A stretch of DNA of 7,391 nt from Fibrobacteraceae bacterium (GTDB taxonomy: Bacteria; Fibrobacterota; Fibrobacteria; Fibrobacterales; Fibrobacteraceae). Below, piece after piece: positions 1 to 6,600 of this stretch (positions within the stretch are counted from its first letter, which is position 1; each line of letters opens with the position of its first letter). The stretch covers positions 1 to 7,391 of the forward strand of contig JALNVO010000138.1 of the NCBI GenBank assembly GCA_023231365.1. Direction: 5' to 3'. Made by a program: the position numbers and the translations under genes. The notes below the pieces were generated by a model, which worked only from the letters and a program-made list of their open reading frames with translations, had not been told where the DNA came from and made no database searches.

Positions 1-1
1 A

Positions 2-856
2 TCTCAGTATAAGTTAATGATGGCGGATGTCGATAAGGTTTCCAAATGGTTCCTGCAGCTCCAGGATTCCGGTGTCGCCGCGCTGTGGCGCCCCTTACAC
101 GAAGCTGCGGGCGGCTGGTTCTGGTGGGGCGTCGGCGGAAGCACTTGCTACAAGTCCCTCTACAGGCTGCTATTCGACCGGATGGTAAACGTGAACGGAG
201 TCCACAACCTGATCTGGGTCTGGAACATAGAACGCGATCCGGACATCGGCTATGATTACTCAGCGCTGAATCCGGACTGGTACCCCGGTGACGATTATGT
301 GGATGTCATAGGCGTGGACATTTACAACAATTCCGGCGATCAGAAATCGAACATCAACTACTTCAGCAAGATCGTCGATAAAATGGGTTCGTCCAAGCTG
401 CTCGCCCTCACTGAGAACGGCCCCATTCCGGACGTGGACAGCATGGCGACGGACGGTGCCGTATGGAGTTACTGGATGCCGTGGTACAATACTTGGAGCA
501 GCGGATTCCTGAACCAGACCCCGGACAACGTCTGGGCAAAGAATCTGGCCGATCCGAGAATCATCAGCTTAAGCAAAATGCCCGGGTGGGCGAACTACGA
601 CGTGAAAATTCCGTTCAGGAGAGCGCAAACCGGTTCGGCCGTAGGCATGAGGCAGCAGGGAAAGACACTTTATATGTACATCCCGAACGGCTCCGCTGAT
701 GTTACTTTATACGACATTCTCGGCCACAGCCTTGCAAATTACAAACAAAGTGCAGGCACGAGCGCCTATGATTTGCAAGGATTCGCCCGGGGAAAATACA
801 TCGTGCGGGTGAAGGGCAGTGGCATCAATGCGACTAAGCAAATTTTGATTCAGTAG
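2..856 (+). CDS. GH26 endo-beta-mannanase, 3' part (5' end outside window)
   Basis: This is a secreted glycoside hydrolase of family 26, a retaining enzyme family that mostly cleaves beta-1,4-mannan. The frame is open to the left edge, so the ATG at 17 is internal and the signal peptide and N-terminal part are missing. Seen: the R-P-L-H-E motif with its glutamate codon at 101-103 (expected acid/base), followed by G-G-W-F-W-W-G; then I-W-V-W-N, G-V-D-I-Y, and L-T-E-N-G with the second glutamate at 413-415 (expected nucleophile). The last ~80 residues (about 610-856) form a separate beta-rich tail with G-K-Y-I-V-R-V and a terminal K-Q-I-L-I-Q. This resembles type IX secretion sorting domains and the C-terminal tails of Fibrobacter enzymes. 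Mannanase is the likely activity, but other GH26 specificities such as lichenase or xylanase cannot be excluded from this fragment. The gene is followed by its own terminator and appears unrelated to the operon downstream. Confidence 0.9.
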   Translation, partial: SQYKLMMADVDKVSKWFLQLQDSGVAALWRPLHEAAGGWFWWGVGGSTCYKSLYRLLFDRMVNVNGVHNLIWVWNIERDPDIGYDYSALNPDWYPGDDYVDVIGVDIYNNSGDQKSNINYFSKIVDKMGSSKLLALTENGPIPDVDSMATDGAVWSYWMPWYNTWSSGFLNQTPDNVWAKNLADPRIISLSKMPGWANYDVKIPFRRAQTGSAVGMRQQGKTLYMYIPNGSADVTLYDILGHSLANYKQSAGTSAYDLQGFARGKYIVRVKGSGINATKQILIQ

Positions 857-884
857 AGGTGCCCCAAATGGTTTAAAAATCTTG

Positions 885-916
885 AAAGCCCTGCGGATAA
901 TGCCGCGGGGCTTTTC
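885..916 (+). terminator. Rho-independent terminator of the GH26 gene
   Basis: A 12-bp stem (885-896 with 903-914) encloses a 6-nt loop (ATAATG, 897-902). All pairs are Watson-Crick except one G-U at 892/907. The stem starts with AAA and its 3' arm ends in a T run (912-915). It lies 28 nt after the mannanase stop codon, which separates that gene from the operon to the right. Confidence 0.9.
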
Positions 917-942
917 TACTTGGGCGGTGCCCTTCGGGCCCG

Positions 943-999
943 GGCTCTACTCCACTAAGGCGGCAAAGCAGCACGGATGCCGCCAAGTGGAGCCTAGCC
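943..999. repeat. Long imperfect inverted repeat / hairpin
   Basis: An inner stem, GGCGGCA (959-965) with TGCCGCC (978-984), encloses a 12-nt loop. After a small A-rich internal bulge it continues as TCCACT (951-956) with AGTGGA (986-991). A further GGCT (943-946) pairs with AGCC (996-999) across a 4x4 internal loop. That is about 17 paired bases in total. There is no T tract on either side, so it is not a typical terminator. It could be part of a small structured RNA or a dispersed palindromic repeat; sequence alone does not decide. Confidence 0.6.
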
Positions 1000-1034
1000 T
1001 CCGCATGGAATTCAGCGATGCTTTTCTTGCGGAG
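999..1034. repeat. Second inverted repeat in the intergenic region
   Basis: CTCCGCA (999-1005) is exactly complementary to TGCGGAG (1028-1034), giving a 7-bp stem with a 22-nt loop. It abuts the larger hairpin at 943-999. A related sequence TGCGGACT recurs at 1069-1076 and could compete for the same pairing. Confidence 0.45.
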
Positions 1035-1092
1035 TCTAGTCACATCCGTGTTTCGATCCCTACCGCAGTGCGGACTGTTTGTGCAACGGATT

Positions 1093-1143
1093 CCGGCGAT
1101 ATTTGCCCGATCGGCGATAAACCGGCGACAAATCGGCGATAAA
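1093..1143. promoter_or_regulatory. Iteron-like 11-bp direct repeats, candidate operator
   Basis: Three adjacent 11-bp units, TCGGCGATAAA (1111-1121), CCGGCGACAAA (1122-1132) and TCGGCGATAAA (1133-1143), share the core CGGCGA. A fourth core lies at 1094-1099 within CCGGCGATATT, 18 bp upstream of the next. The 11-bp period is close to one turn of the DNA helix, so bound proteins would line up on one face. The array ends 85 bp before the first operon gene. An operator for the operon is the preferred reading. The winged-helix protein encoded at 2215-3654 is a candidate binder, which is inference. The repeats could instead belong to a dispersed element. Confidence 0.5.
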
Positions 1144-1215
1144 TAAAATCGACGGCAACGCTGCTTCTATAGGGAAATGCCTGAACATTCGTGCCTCTTG
1201 CTGTTGAAAAAAGCC

Positions 1216-1221
1216 TATATT
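1216..1221 (+). promoter_or_regulatory. Possible -10 element placing transcription start at the ATG
   Basis: TATATT matches the TATAAT consensus at five of six positions. A start about 7 nt downstream would fall on or next to the ATG at 1229, giving a leaderless mRNA. No good -35 box is visible at 16-18 bp, so the call is weak. Confidence 0.2.
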
Positions 1222-1228
1222 GTCCTCA

Positions 1229-2206
1229 ATGTCTAATGAAGTCGATATTTTGGAGAATGATATTCGGGAGCGGTTCCCGGAAGTTCTGGAGACTCTCCTG
1301 TGCGACCGCACCACAAAGAAGAATATCTTCTGGGCAACTGATAATTATCGCCGGCTCGGGCGGGATTATAAGTTCATGAGCCCGATCACTTCGAATTTGA
1401 TTACGGGCAAAAAAGGCGACGTCATTACTCCCCGCGTTAAAAAGAGCCTTGCCGTTCAAAAGGCGCGATCCAAGGACATGGCCGAAGTCTTCACGCCAGC
1501 CTGGGTTTGCAACGCCCAGAACAACCTGATAGACGATGCCTGGTTCGGGCGCGAAAACGCATTCAACAAAGAAGTCCGGAATGACGGCGTAAACGGTTGG
1601 GAAGCAACCAAAGAAAAAATAACGTTCCCCGAAGGCAAGTCCTGGAAGGATTACGTTTTGGACATCCGCCTTGAAATCACGTGCGGAGAAGCACCTTACG
1701 TCACAAGCCGCTACGATGCAACGACCGGAAATATTATTCCGGTGGGTGAACGCATCGGAATTCTCGACAGGAAACTCCGCGTGGTCAATGAAAATTGCGA
1801 TGCGAAGGATGCCTGGCTCGCGGCTGTCGAGGACGCGTATAAAAGCACTTATGCCTACGAATGGCAGGGCGACAGTCTTCTCCTTGCACGCGAGGCAATG
1901 CTCTATGCATTTCTCGATAACTATGCGTATAAGTTCGGTGGTGAACCGGAACTCGCTTACATCCAAAAGATAGCCGACATCGTCTCCTGGAATGTGTGGC
2001 AGATGGATGGCCTCAAGTGCGTCGTGCCTTGCAGCTGTAAGGACGTAGAAGAAGTCTCTTCGGATTTGTTTGCCGGTGACAAGGTCACGAAAATTCCGTG
2101 CGAAGGCTGTGCAAAGGAAAATATCAAGAAGCACAACGGCATCTACTGCAAAATCAAGGACTGGCAGGAGAACAAGGTGATCCAGTTCGAGAGCTTGGTG
2201 AAGTAA
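1229..2206 (+). CDS. Restriction-modification accessory subunit, methyltransferase-like
   Basis: The 325-residue protein resembles proteins usually labelled 'restriction endonuclease subunit M' that travel with Eco57I-type methyltransferases. Visible motifs are A-E-V-F-T-P-A-W-V-C-N (85-95), similar to motif X of N6-adenine methyltransferases; L-E-I-T-C-G-E-A-P-Y (148-157), which could be a degenerate SAM-binding motif I; G-I-L-D-R-K-L-R-V-V-N-E-N (177-189); Y-E-W-Q-G-D; and W-N-V-W-Q-M-D-G-L. No (N/D)PP(Y/F) catalytic motif is present, so it is probably not an independent methylase. The C-terminus is cysteine-rich (C264, C268, C270, C291, C294, C307), suggesting a zinc site. An in-frame TGA at 1205 limits the start to TTG 1220 or ATG 1229. 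ATG 1229 is chosen, although no Shine-Dalgarno is visible. The stop is 8 nt before the next gene. Role as a partner or specificity factor of the large fusion protein is inferred. Confidence 0.75.
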   Translation: MSNEVDILENDIRERFPEVLETLLCDRTTKKNIFWATDNYRRLGRDYKFMSPITSNLITGKKGDVITPRVKKSLAVQKARSKDMAEVFTPAWVCNAQNNLIDDAWFGRENAFNKEVRNDGVNGWEATKEKITFPEGKSWKDYVLDIRLEITCGEAPYVTSRYDATTGNIIPVGERIGILDRKLRVVNENCDAKDAWLAAVEDAYKSTYAYEWQGDSLLLAREAMLYAFLDNYAYKFGGEPELAYIQKIADIVSWNVWQMDGLKCVVPCSCKDVEEVSSDLFAGDKVTKIPCEGCAKENIKKHNGIYCKIKDWQENKVIQFESLVK

Positions 2207-2211
2207 GGGAA
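2205..2211 (+). promoter_or_regulatory. Ribosome binding site deciding the AlbA_2 gene start
   Basis: AAGGGAA begins at the stop codon of the previous gene and lies just ahead of ATG 2215. It supports ATG 2215 over in-frame codons further upstream inside the preceding gene, and suggests translational coupling. Confidence 0.65.
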
Positions 2212-2214
2212 AGT

Positions 2215-3654
2215 ATGAAAATAGAAAACGTCCTTGCTCTTGATGAATCTCAGACATTCGACAGAAAAAGCGTAAATGTCGATGCCAAGGCTCTTGCCAT
2301 TGCGATAGGCGCGTTTGCGAATGCCGATGGGGGTATGATCGCCGTTGGGATTACTGATACATCCCGGCGCATTGAGGGCATAGATGATGAACAGAAAAAA
2401 ATAAATGAGCTGCTCCGCGTTCCCTTTGATTTTTGCAAGCCTTCCGTTTCCGTAAACTTTGAACGGATTTCTTGCAAAGACGGCAATGGAAAGAAGAATC
2501 ATATTCTTTTAATCCATATTGAACCCAGTATGGAAGTCATTGCAAATCAGGCGGATGAAGTATTTTTGCGGGTTGGAGACCGGTCGAGGAAATTGACGTT
2601 TGATGAACGCTTCCAATTGATGTATGACAAAGGGCTGCAGCATTTTGAAGATGTTCCCGTAATGCGGGCAAAAATAGATGATCTTGATATGGTGACCGTG
2701 AAGGATTATCTTGTGAGGATTGATTATAAAAAATCACCGCTTGAATATCTCAAGGAAAACAAGAATTTCATATTTGAAAAGGAAGGCGATTTGCAAATCA
2801 GTACGGCGGCCATCCTTCTATTTGGAAAGGCTCCGCAGTCTTTTTATCCGCGCGCAAGGATTCGTTTCATTCGTTATGAAGGTACTGAAGAACGTGTCGG
2901 GACGGAAATGAACGTCATTAAAGATGTCGTATTCGAGGGCAATATCCTGAAAATGATAAAAGATTCCGTCGCGTATCTTGGAACGCAAATCAAGGAACAT
3001 TCTTACCTTGGGAGTGATGGACTTTTTGTAACGGAAGAGGAATATCCTGAATTTGTTCGTCAGGAAATCATTGTCAATGCTGTCGCTCATCGAGATTACA
3101 GCATTACGGGGACGGAAATTCAAATCAAGATGTTCGACGATCACCTTACCGTGGAAAGTCCCGGCAAATTGCCAGGCAGGGTTAGACCGGGCAATATCCG
3201 CCATACCCATTTTTCTCGCAATCCCAAAATTGCCGGATATCTTAAGGCTTATAAGTATGTAAAGGATTTCGGAGAGGGCGTGGACCGTATGTGCCGAGAA
3301 ATGGAGGCCACGGGCTTGTTGCTTCCGAAATTTTATGAAAATTATTTCATTTTGCAAACGACGGTGTATAATAGATTACACCGGCTTCGGAGCGGGACGA
3401 GTCAGGAGTTGCCTAGAGAGTTGCCTAGAGAGTTGCCTAGAGAGTTGCCTAGAGAAATATCAGCGGTCACCAGAAACGTGTATCAGGCCCTATTTAAAAA
3501 TCCATATTCCAGGACAAAGGATTTGCAAACGGAATTTGGCTTATCAGAAAGAACAATCCGGAATCATATCGCGGCCTTGAAGAAAATGGGGCTTATAAAA
3601 CGAGAAGGCAGCGATACAAAAGGCCATTGGATTGTTGTAAAGGAGCCCAAATGA
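2215..3654 (+). CDS. AlbA_2 / RecG-like ATPase-fold protein with winged helix
   Basis: The 479-residue protein has three parts. An N-terminal Schlafen-type AlbA_2 domain (about 10-130) shows the hallmark A-F-A-N-A-D-G-G (33-40) followed by I-A-V-G-I-T-D. A RecG-like GHKL ATPase-type C-terminal domain (about 230-390) shows E284, N-A-V-A-H-R-D-Y (288-295), S-P-G-K-L-P-G (315-321) and F-G-E-G-V-D-R-M (352-359). After a linker of four identical E-L-P-R units (398-413), a winged helix-turn-helix (about 417-479) shows L-S-E-R-T-I-R-N-H-I. Proteins of this type are often annotated as ATP-binding regulators and occur inside restriction-modification loci, but their exact role is poorly known. Here it sits between two RM-type genes, 8 nt after one and overlapping the next by 4 nt. 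Its GC (about 43% in the first 600 bases, hand count) is lower than that of its neighbours. A regulatory or sensor role, possibly through the 11-bp repeats upstream of the operon, is inference. Confidence 0.85.
   Translation: MKIENVLALDESQTFDRKSVNVDAKALAIAIGAFANADGGMIAVGITDTSRRIEGIDDEQKKINELLRVPFDFCKPSVSVNFERISCKDGNGKKNHILLIHIEPSMEVIANQADEVFLRVGDRSRKLTFDERFQLMYDKGLQHFEDVPVMRAKIDDLDMVTVKDYLVRIDYKKSPLEYLKENKNFIFEKEGDLQISTAAILLFGKAPQSFYPRARIRFIRYEGTEERVGTEMNVIKDVVFEGNILKMIKDSVAYLGTQIKEHSYLGSDGLFVTEEEYPEFVRQEIIVNAVAHRDYSITGTEIQIKMFDDHLTVESPGKLPGRVRPGNIRHTHFSRNPKIAGYLKAYKYVKDFGEGVDRMCREMEATGLLLPKFYENYFILQTTVYNRLHRLRSGTSQELPRELPRELPRELPREISAVTRNVYQALFKNPYSRTKDLQTEFGLSERTIRNHIAALKKMGLIKREGSDTKGHWIVVKEPK
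3406..3453 (+). repeat. Four perfect 12-bp tandem repeats inside the AlbA_2 gene
   Basis: GAGTTGCCTAGA is repeated four times without a mismatch (3406-3417, 3418-3429, 3430-3441, 3442-3453). Each unit encodes E-L-P-R, so gain or loss of a unit keeps the frame. The repeat lies in the linker between the ATPase-type domain and the winged helix. Confidence 0.97.
3639..3645 (+). promoter_or_regulatory. Ribosome binding site deciding the fusion gene start
   Basis: AAAGGAG lies 5 nt before ATG 3651, which overlaps the stop of the previous gene as ATGA (3651-3654). This fixes the start of the large protein and keeps the whole GIY-YIG-like domain, since the next in-frame Met is residue 47. Confidence 0.85.
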
Positions 3655-6600
3655 TTTATACATCCTCTTTAGTTCCCAAGTTGATCTATGTGTTCCGCAT
3701 CAATGACGATGCGCACAAAGGCTGCCTCAAGGTGGGCGACGCGACGGCGGACGATGGGCTACTCGCGGAACTGGGCAAGCCGAACAGCATGGCGCTCCAG
3801 ACGGCGGCGAAAAAGCGCATCAATCAATATACGCAAACGGCAGGTATTAACTACGAGTTACTTTATACAGAACTTGCTGTCGGCGTCAAAGACAAGCGGT
3901 TCTTCGGATTCCGCGACAGCGACGTCCACAATGTTTTAAGGCATTCGGGCATCGAGAAGAAAGACTTCGATACCGAAGCCAAGGCGGACGAATGGTTCGT
4001 CACGGATCTAGGAACGGTGCAAAAGGCGATCGAAGCCGTAAAATCGGGAAGGGAATCGCTGAACGCCTCGGAAATCACAAAGAATCAGAGCCCGGTAGAA
4101 TTCAGGCCGGAACAACGCGCGGCCATCGACAGGACGATCAAGCAGTTCAGGAAGAGCAATCAGATGCTCTGGAATGCGAAGATGCGCTTTGGAAAGACGC
4201 TCTCTGCGTTGCAAGTCGTAAAGGAAATGAACTTTGTGCGCACCCTGATCCTCACGCATCGCCCCGTGGTGAACGCCGGTTGGTTCGAGGACTTCAAAAA
4301 AATTTTTTATGACAGGGACGACTTCTTCAAATTCGGTTCCAAGCAGCGGGGAAACTCCTTTGATTTATTGGAGCGCAACGCGAAAAAGGAACCGGACTGC
4401 AAGTACATCTACTTTGCGAGCATGCAGGACTTGCGCGGCTCGGAAAAGGTGGGCGGCAGCTTTGACAAGAACAACGAAATCTTCAAGGCGAAATGGGATC
4501 TGATCATCGTCGACGAAGCCCACGAAGGCACGACGACGGAACTCGGCAAGAACGTCATCGCGGAACTCTTGAAAGACGATACGAAGATTCTCCGCCTTTC
4601 GGGAACGCCGTTCAATCTGCTGGATGATTTCAATGAAAATGAAATCTACACGTGGGATTACGTGATGGAGCAGACGGCCAAAAGGGACTGGGACAAAGTC
4701 CACAAAGGCGACCCAAACCCTTATGCCGGGCTTCCGAAGCTGAACATATTCACTTTCAGCTTGGGATCTCTCATCGGGAATTTTGCCGATGACGACCAGG
4801 CCTTTAATTTCCACGAATTTTTCCGCGTAGATGATGCCGAGAATTTTGTACACGAAAAGGAAGTCCAGTCCTTTCTGAATTTGATTTGCAAAAAGGACAG
4901 CGACAGCAATTACCCTTATTCCACCGAGGAATACCGCGATAATTTCAGACATTCCCTGTGGGTGGTACCGGGCGTAAAGGAGGCACGGGCCTTGAGCGCG
5001 CTCCTTAAAAGGCACAAGGTATTCTCGGCCTTTGAAGTCGTGAACGTGGCGGGTGAGGGCGATGAGGACGAAGAATGCAAGGATGCGTTGGAGATGGTGC
5101 AGAAGGCGATCGGCAAGCACCCGGAAGATACCTACACGATAACGCTTTCCTGCGGACGCCTGACCACGGGCGTTTCCGTGCCCGAATGGAGCGCCGTGTT
5201 CATGCTTTCGGGATCATCCAGCACGAGTGCCGCCAGTTACATGCAGACGATTTTCCGCGTGCAGACTCCGGCGACCATCAATGGAATGATCAAAGAGGAT
5301 TGCTTTGTCTTCGACTTTGCTCCGGATCGCACGCTCAAGGTGCTGGCGGAAACCGCCAAGATTTCGGCCAAGGCTGGCCGGACCTCGCAAAATGACCGGA
5401 AGATAATGGGCGAGTTCTTGAATTTCTGTCCCGTCATCGCATTCGACGGAACCAGAATGAAGACCTACGACGTCGAAAAGATGCTTGGTCAGCTTAAGCG
5501 CGTACAGGTAGAACGCGTTGTACGACACGGCTTTGAAGACAACAGCCTGTACAACGACAATTTGCTCAAGTTGGATAAGATCGAACTCGAAAAATTCAAC
5601 GACTTGAAAAAAATCATCGGCTCTACCAAGGCGATGAAGAAGTCGGGCGACATTGACATCAATAAGACCGGGCTCACCGATGAGGAATACGAAGATCAGG
5701 GTAACAATGACGGCCCAAAAACACCGCAGACCAAAGAGGACTTGGACCGCCGTGAAAAACTGAAGGAAGTCCGCAAGCAACGCGATGCCGCGGCCTCGAT
5801 CCTCCGCGGAATCAGCATCCGAATGCCGCTACTCATCTACGGCGCGGATTTGAAGAGCGAAAAGGAAGAGATCTCCATTGACAATTTCGCCAATCTTGTG
5901 GACGATTCCTCATGGGAAGAATTCATGCCCAAGGGCGTGACCAAGGAACTCTTCGAAGACTTCAAAAAGTACTATGAAGAGGACATATTCCGCGAAGCCG
6001 GCAAGCGGATCCGCGAAATGGCGCGCGCCGCAGACAATTTGACCATCGAAGACCGCATCAACAGGCTGGGCAATATATTCAACAGCTTCCGCAACCCGGA
6101 CAAGGAAACGGTACTTACCCCGCGGCGCGTAGTGAACATGCACCTAGGCGATGCTCTCGGCGGTTACGTGTTCTTTAACGAGAACTATGAAAGCGAGAGA
6201 ATGCTGGAGCAGCCCCGCTATGTAAACAACGGAAGCGTCACGAAGAACGTATTCGATCCAGATAGCAGAATATTGGAAATCAATTCCAAGAGCGGCCTTT
6301 ATCCGCTTTACATGGCCTACGGCATATATCGCGCAAGGCTCAGAAAAGAGCTGGGGACGATGACATGCACCACGATAGCGAAACAGCAAGCTTTTTGGGA
6401 TAAAGTAATTGCCGAAAACATATTCGTGGTGTGTAAAACACCGATGGCCGTGAGCATCACGAAACGCACGCTGATGGGATTCCGCAAAGGAAAAGTGAAC
6501 GCGAAGAGCTTTGAAAATCTGATAGATACAATCGTCAAAGAACCCGATGCGTTCATCAAAACAATTAGACAAGGAAGAACCTTTTGGAAGGCTAACGAGG

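Larger units (their letters stand above)
917..1228. other. Non-coding intergenic region with multiple structured elements
   Basis: These 312 bases lie between the terminator and the first operon gene. No reading frame here looks like a real protein: the only sizeable one (882-1142, +) begins inside the terminator and runs through the hairpins and direct repeats. The region holds a short GCCC-TTC-GGGC hairpin (929-939), a long imperfect hairpin (943-999), a second inverted repeat (999-1034) and the 11-bp direct repeats (1093-1143). The density of structure suggests either a structured RNA or dispersed repeat element on the left and an operator/promoter zone on the right. Confidence 0.7.

Noticed and set aside
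1050..1060. GTTTCGATCCC resembles a tRNA T-arm
   Set aside because: No matching acceptor stem, anticodon arm or D-arm could be placed around it.
1063..1073. CCGCA-G-TGCGG palindrome as an operator or hairpin
   Set aside because: Only a 4-bp stem with a 3-nt loop is possible. This is too short to support on its own, though it may compete with the 999-1034 pairing.
882..1142. 86-residue + strand reading frame
   Set aside because: It starts inside the terminator hairpin and is built from the structured repeats and iterons. It has no ribosome binding site and no recognisable domain, and its end coincides with the last direct repeat.
1226..2257. 343-residue - strand reading frame opposite the first operon gene
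   Set aside because: It is the antisense shadow of a gene with clear family motifs. The translated product shows no coherent domain and has no promoter or ribosome binding site of its own.
3406..3453. 12-bp array as a CRISPR
   Set aside because: The units are contiguous without spacers, shorter than CRISPR repeats, and sit in frame inside a gene.
4296..4308. A7T6 run in the fusion gene as a phase-variation or frameshift site
   Set aside because: The frame continues unbroken with intact helicase motifs on both sides. Tracts this short are common, and nothing else suggests programmed slippage.
4365..5780. Long - strand frames (251 and 188 residues) opposite the fusion gene
   Set aside because: They lie antisense to well-conserved helicase motifs. 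They are explained by the codon bias of the GC-richer coding strand.
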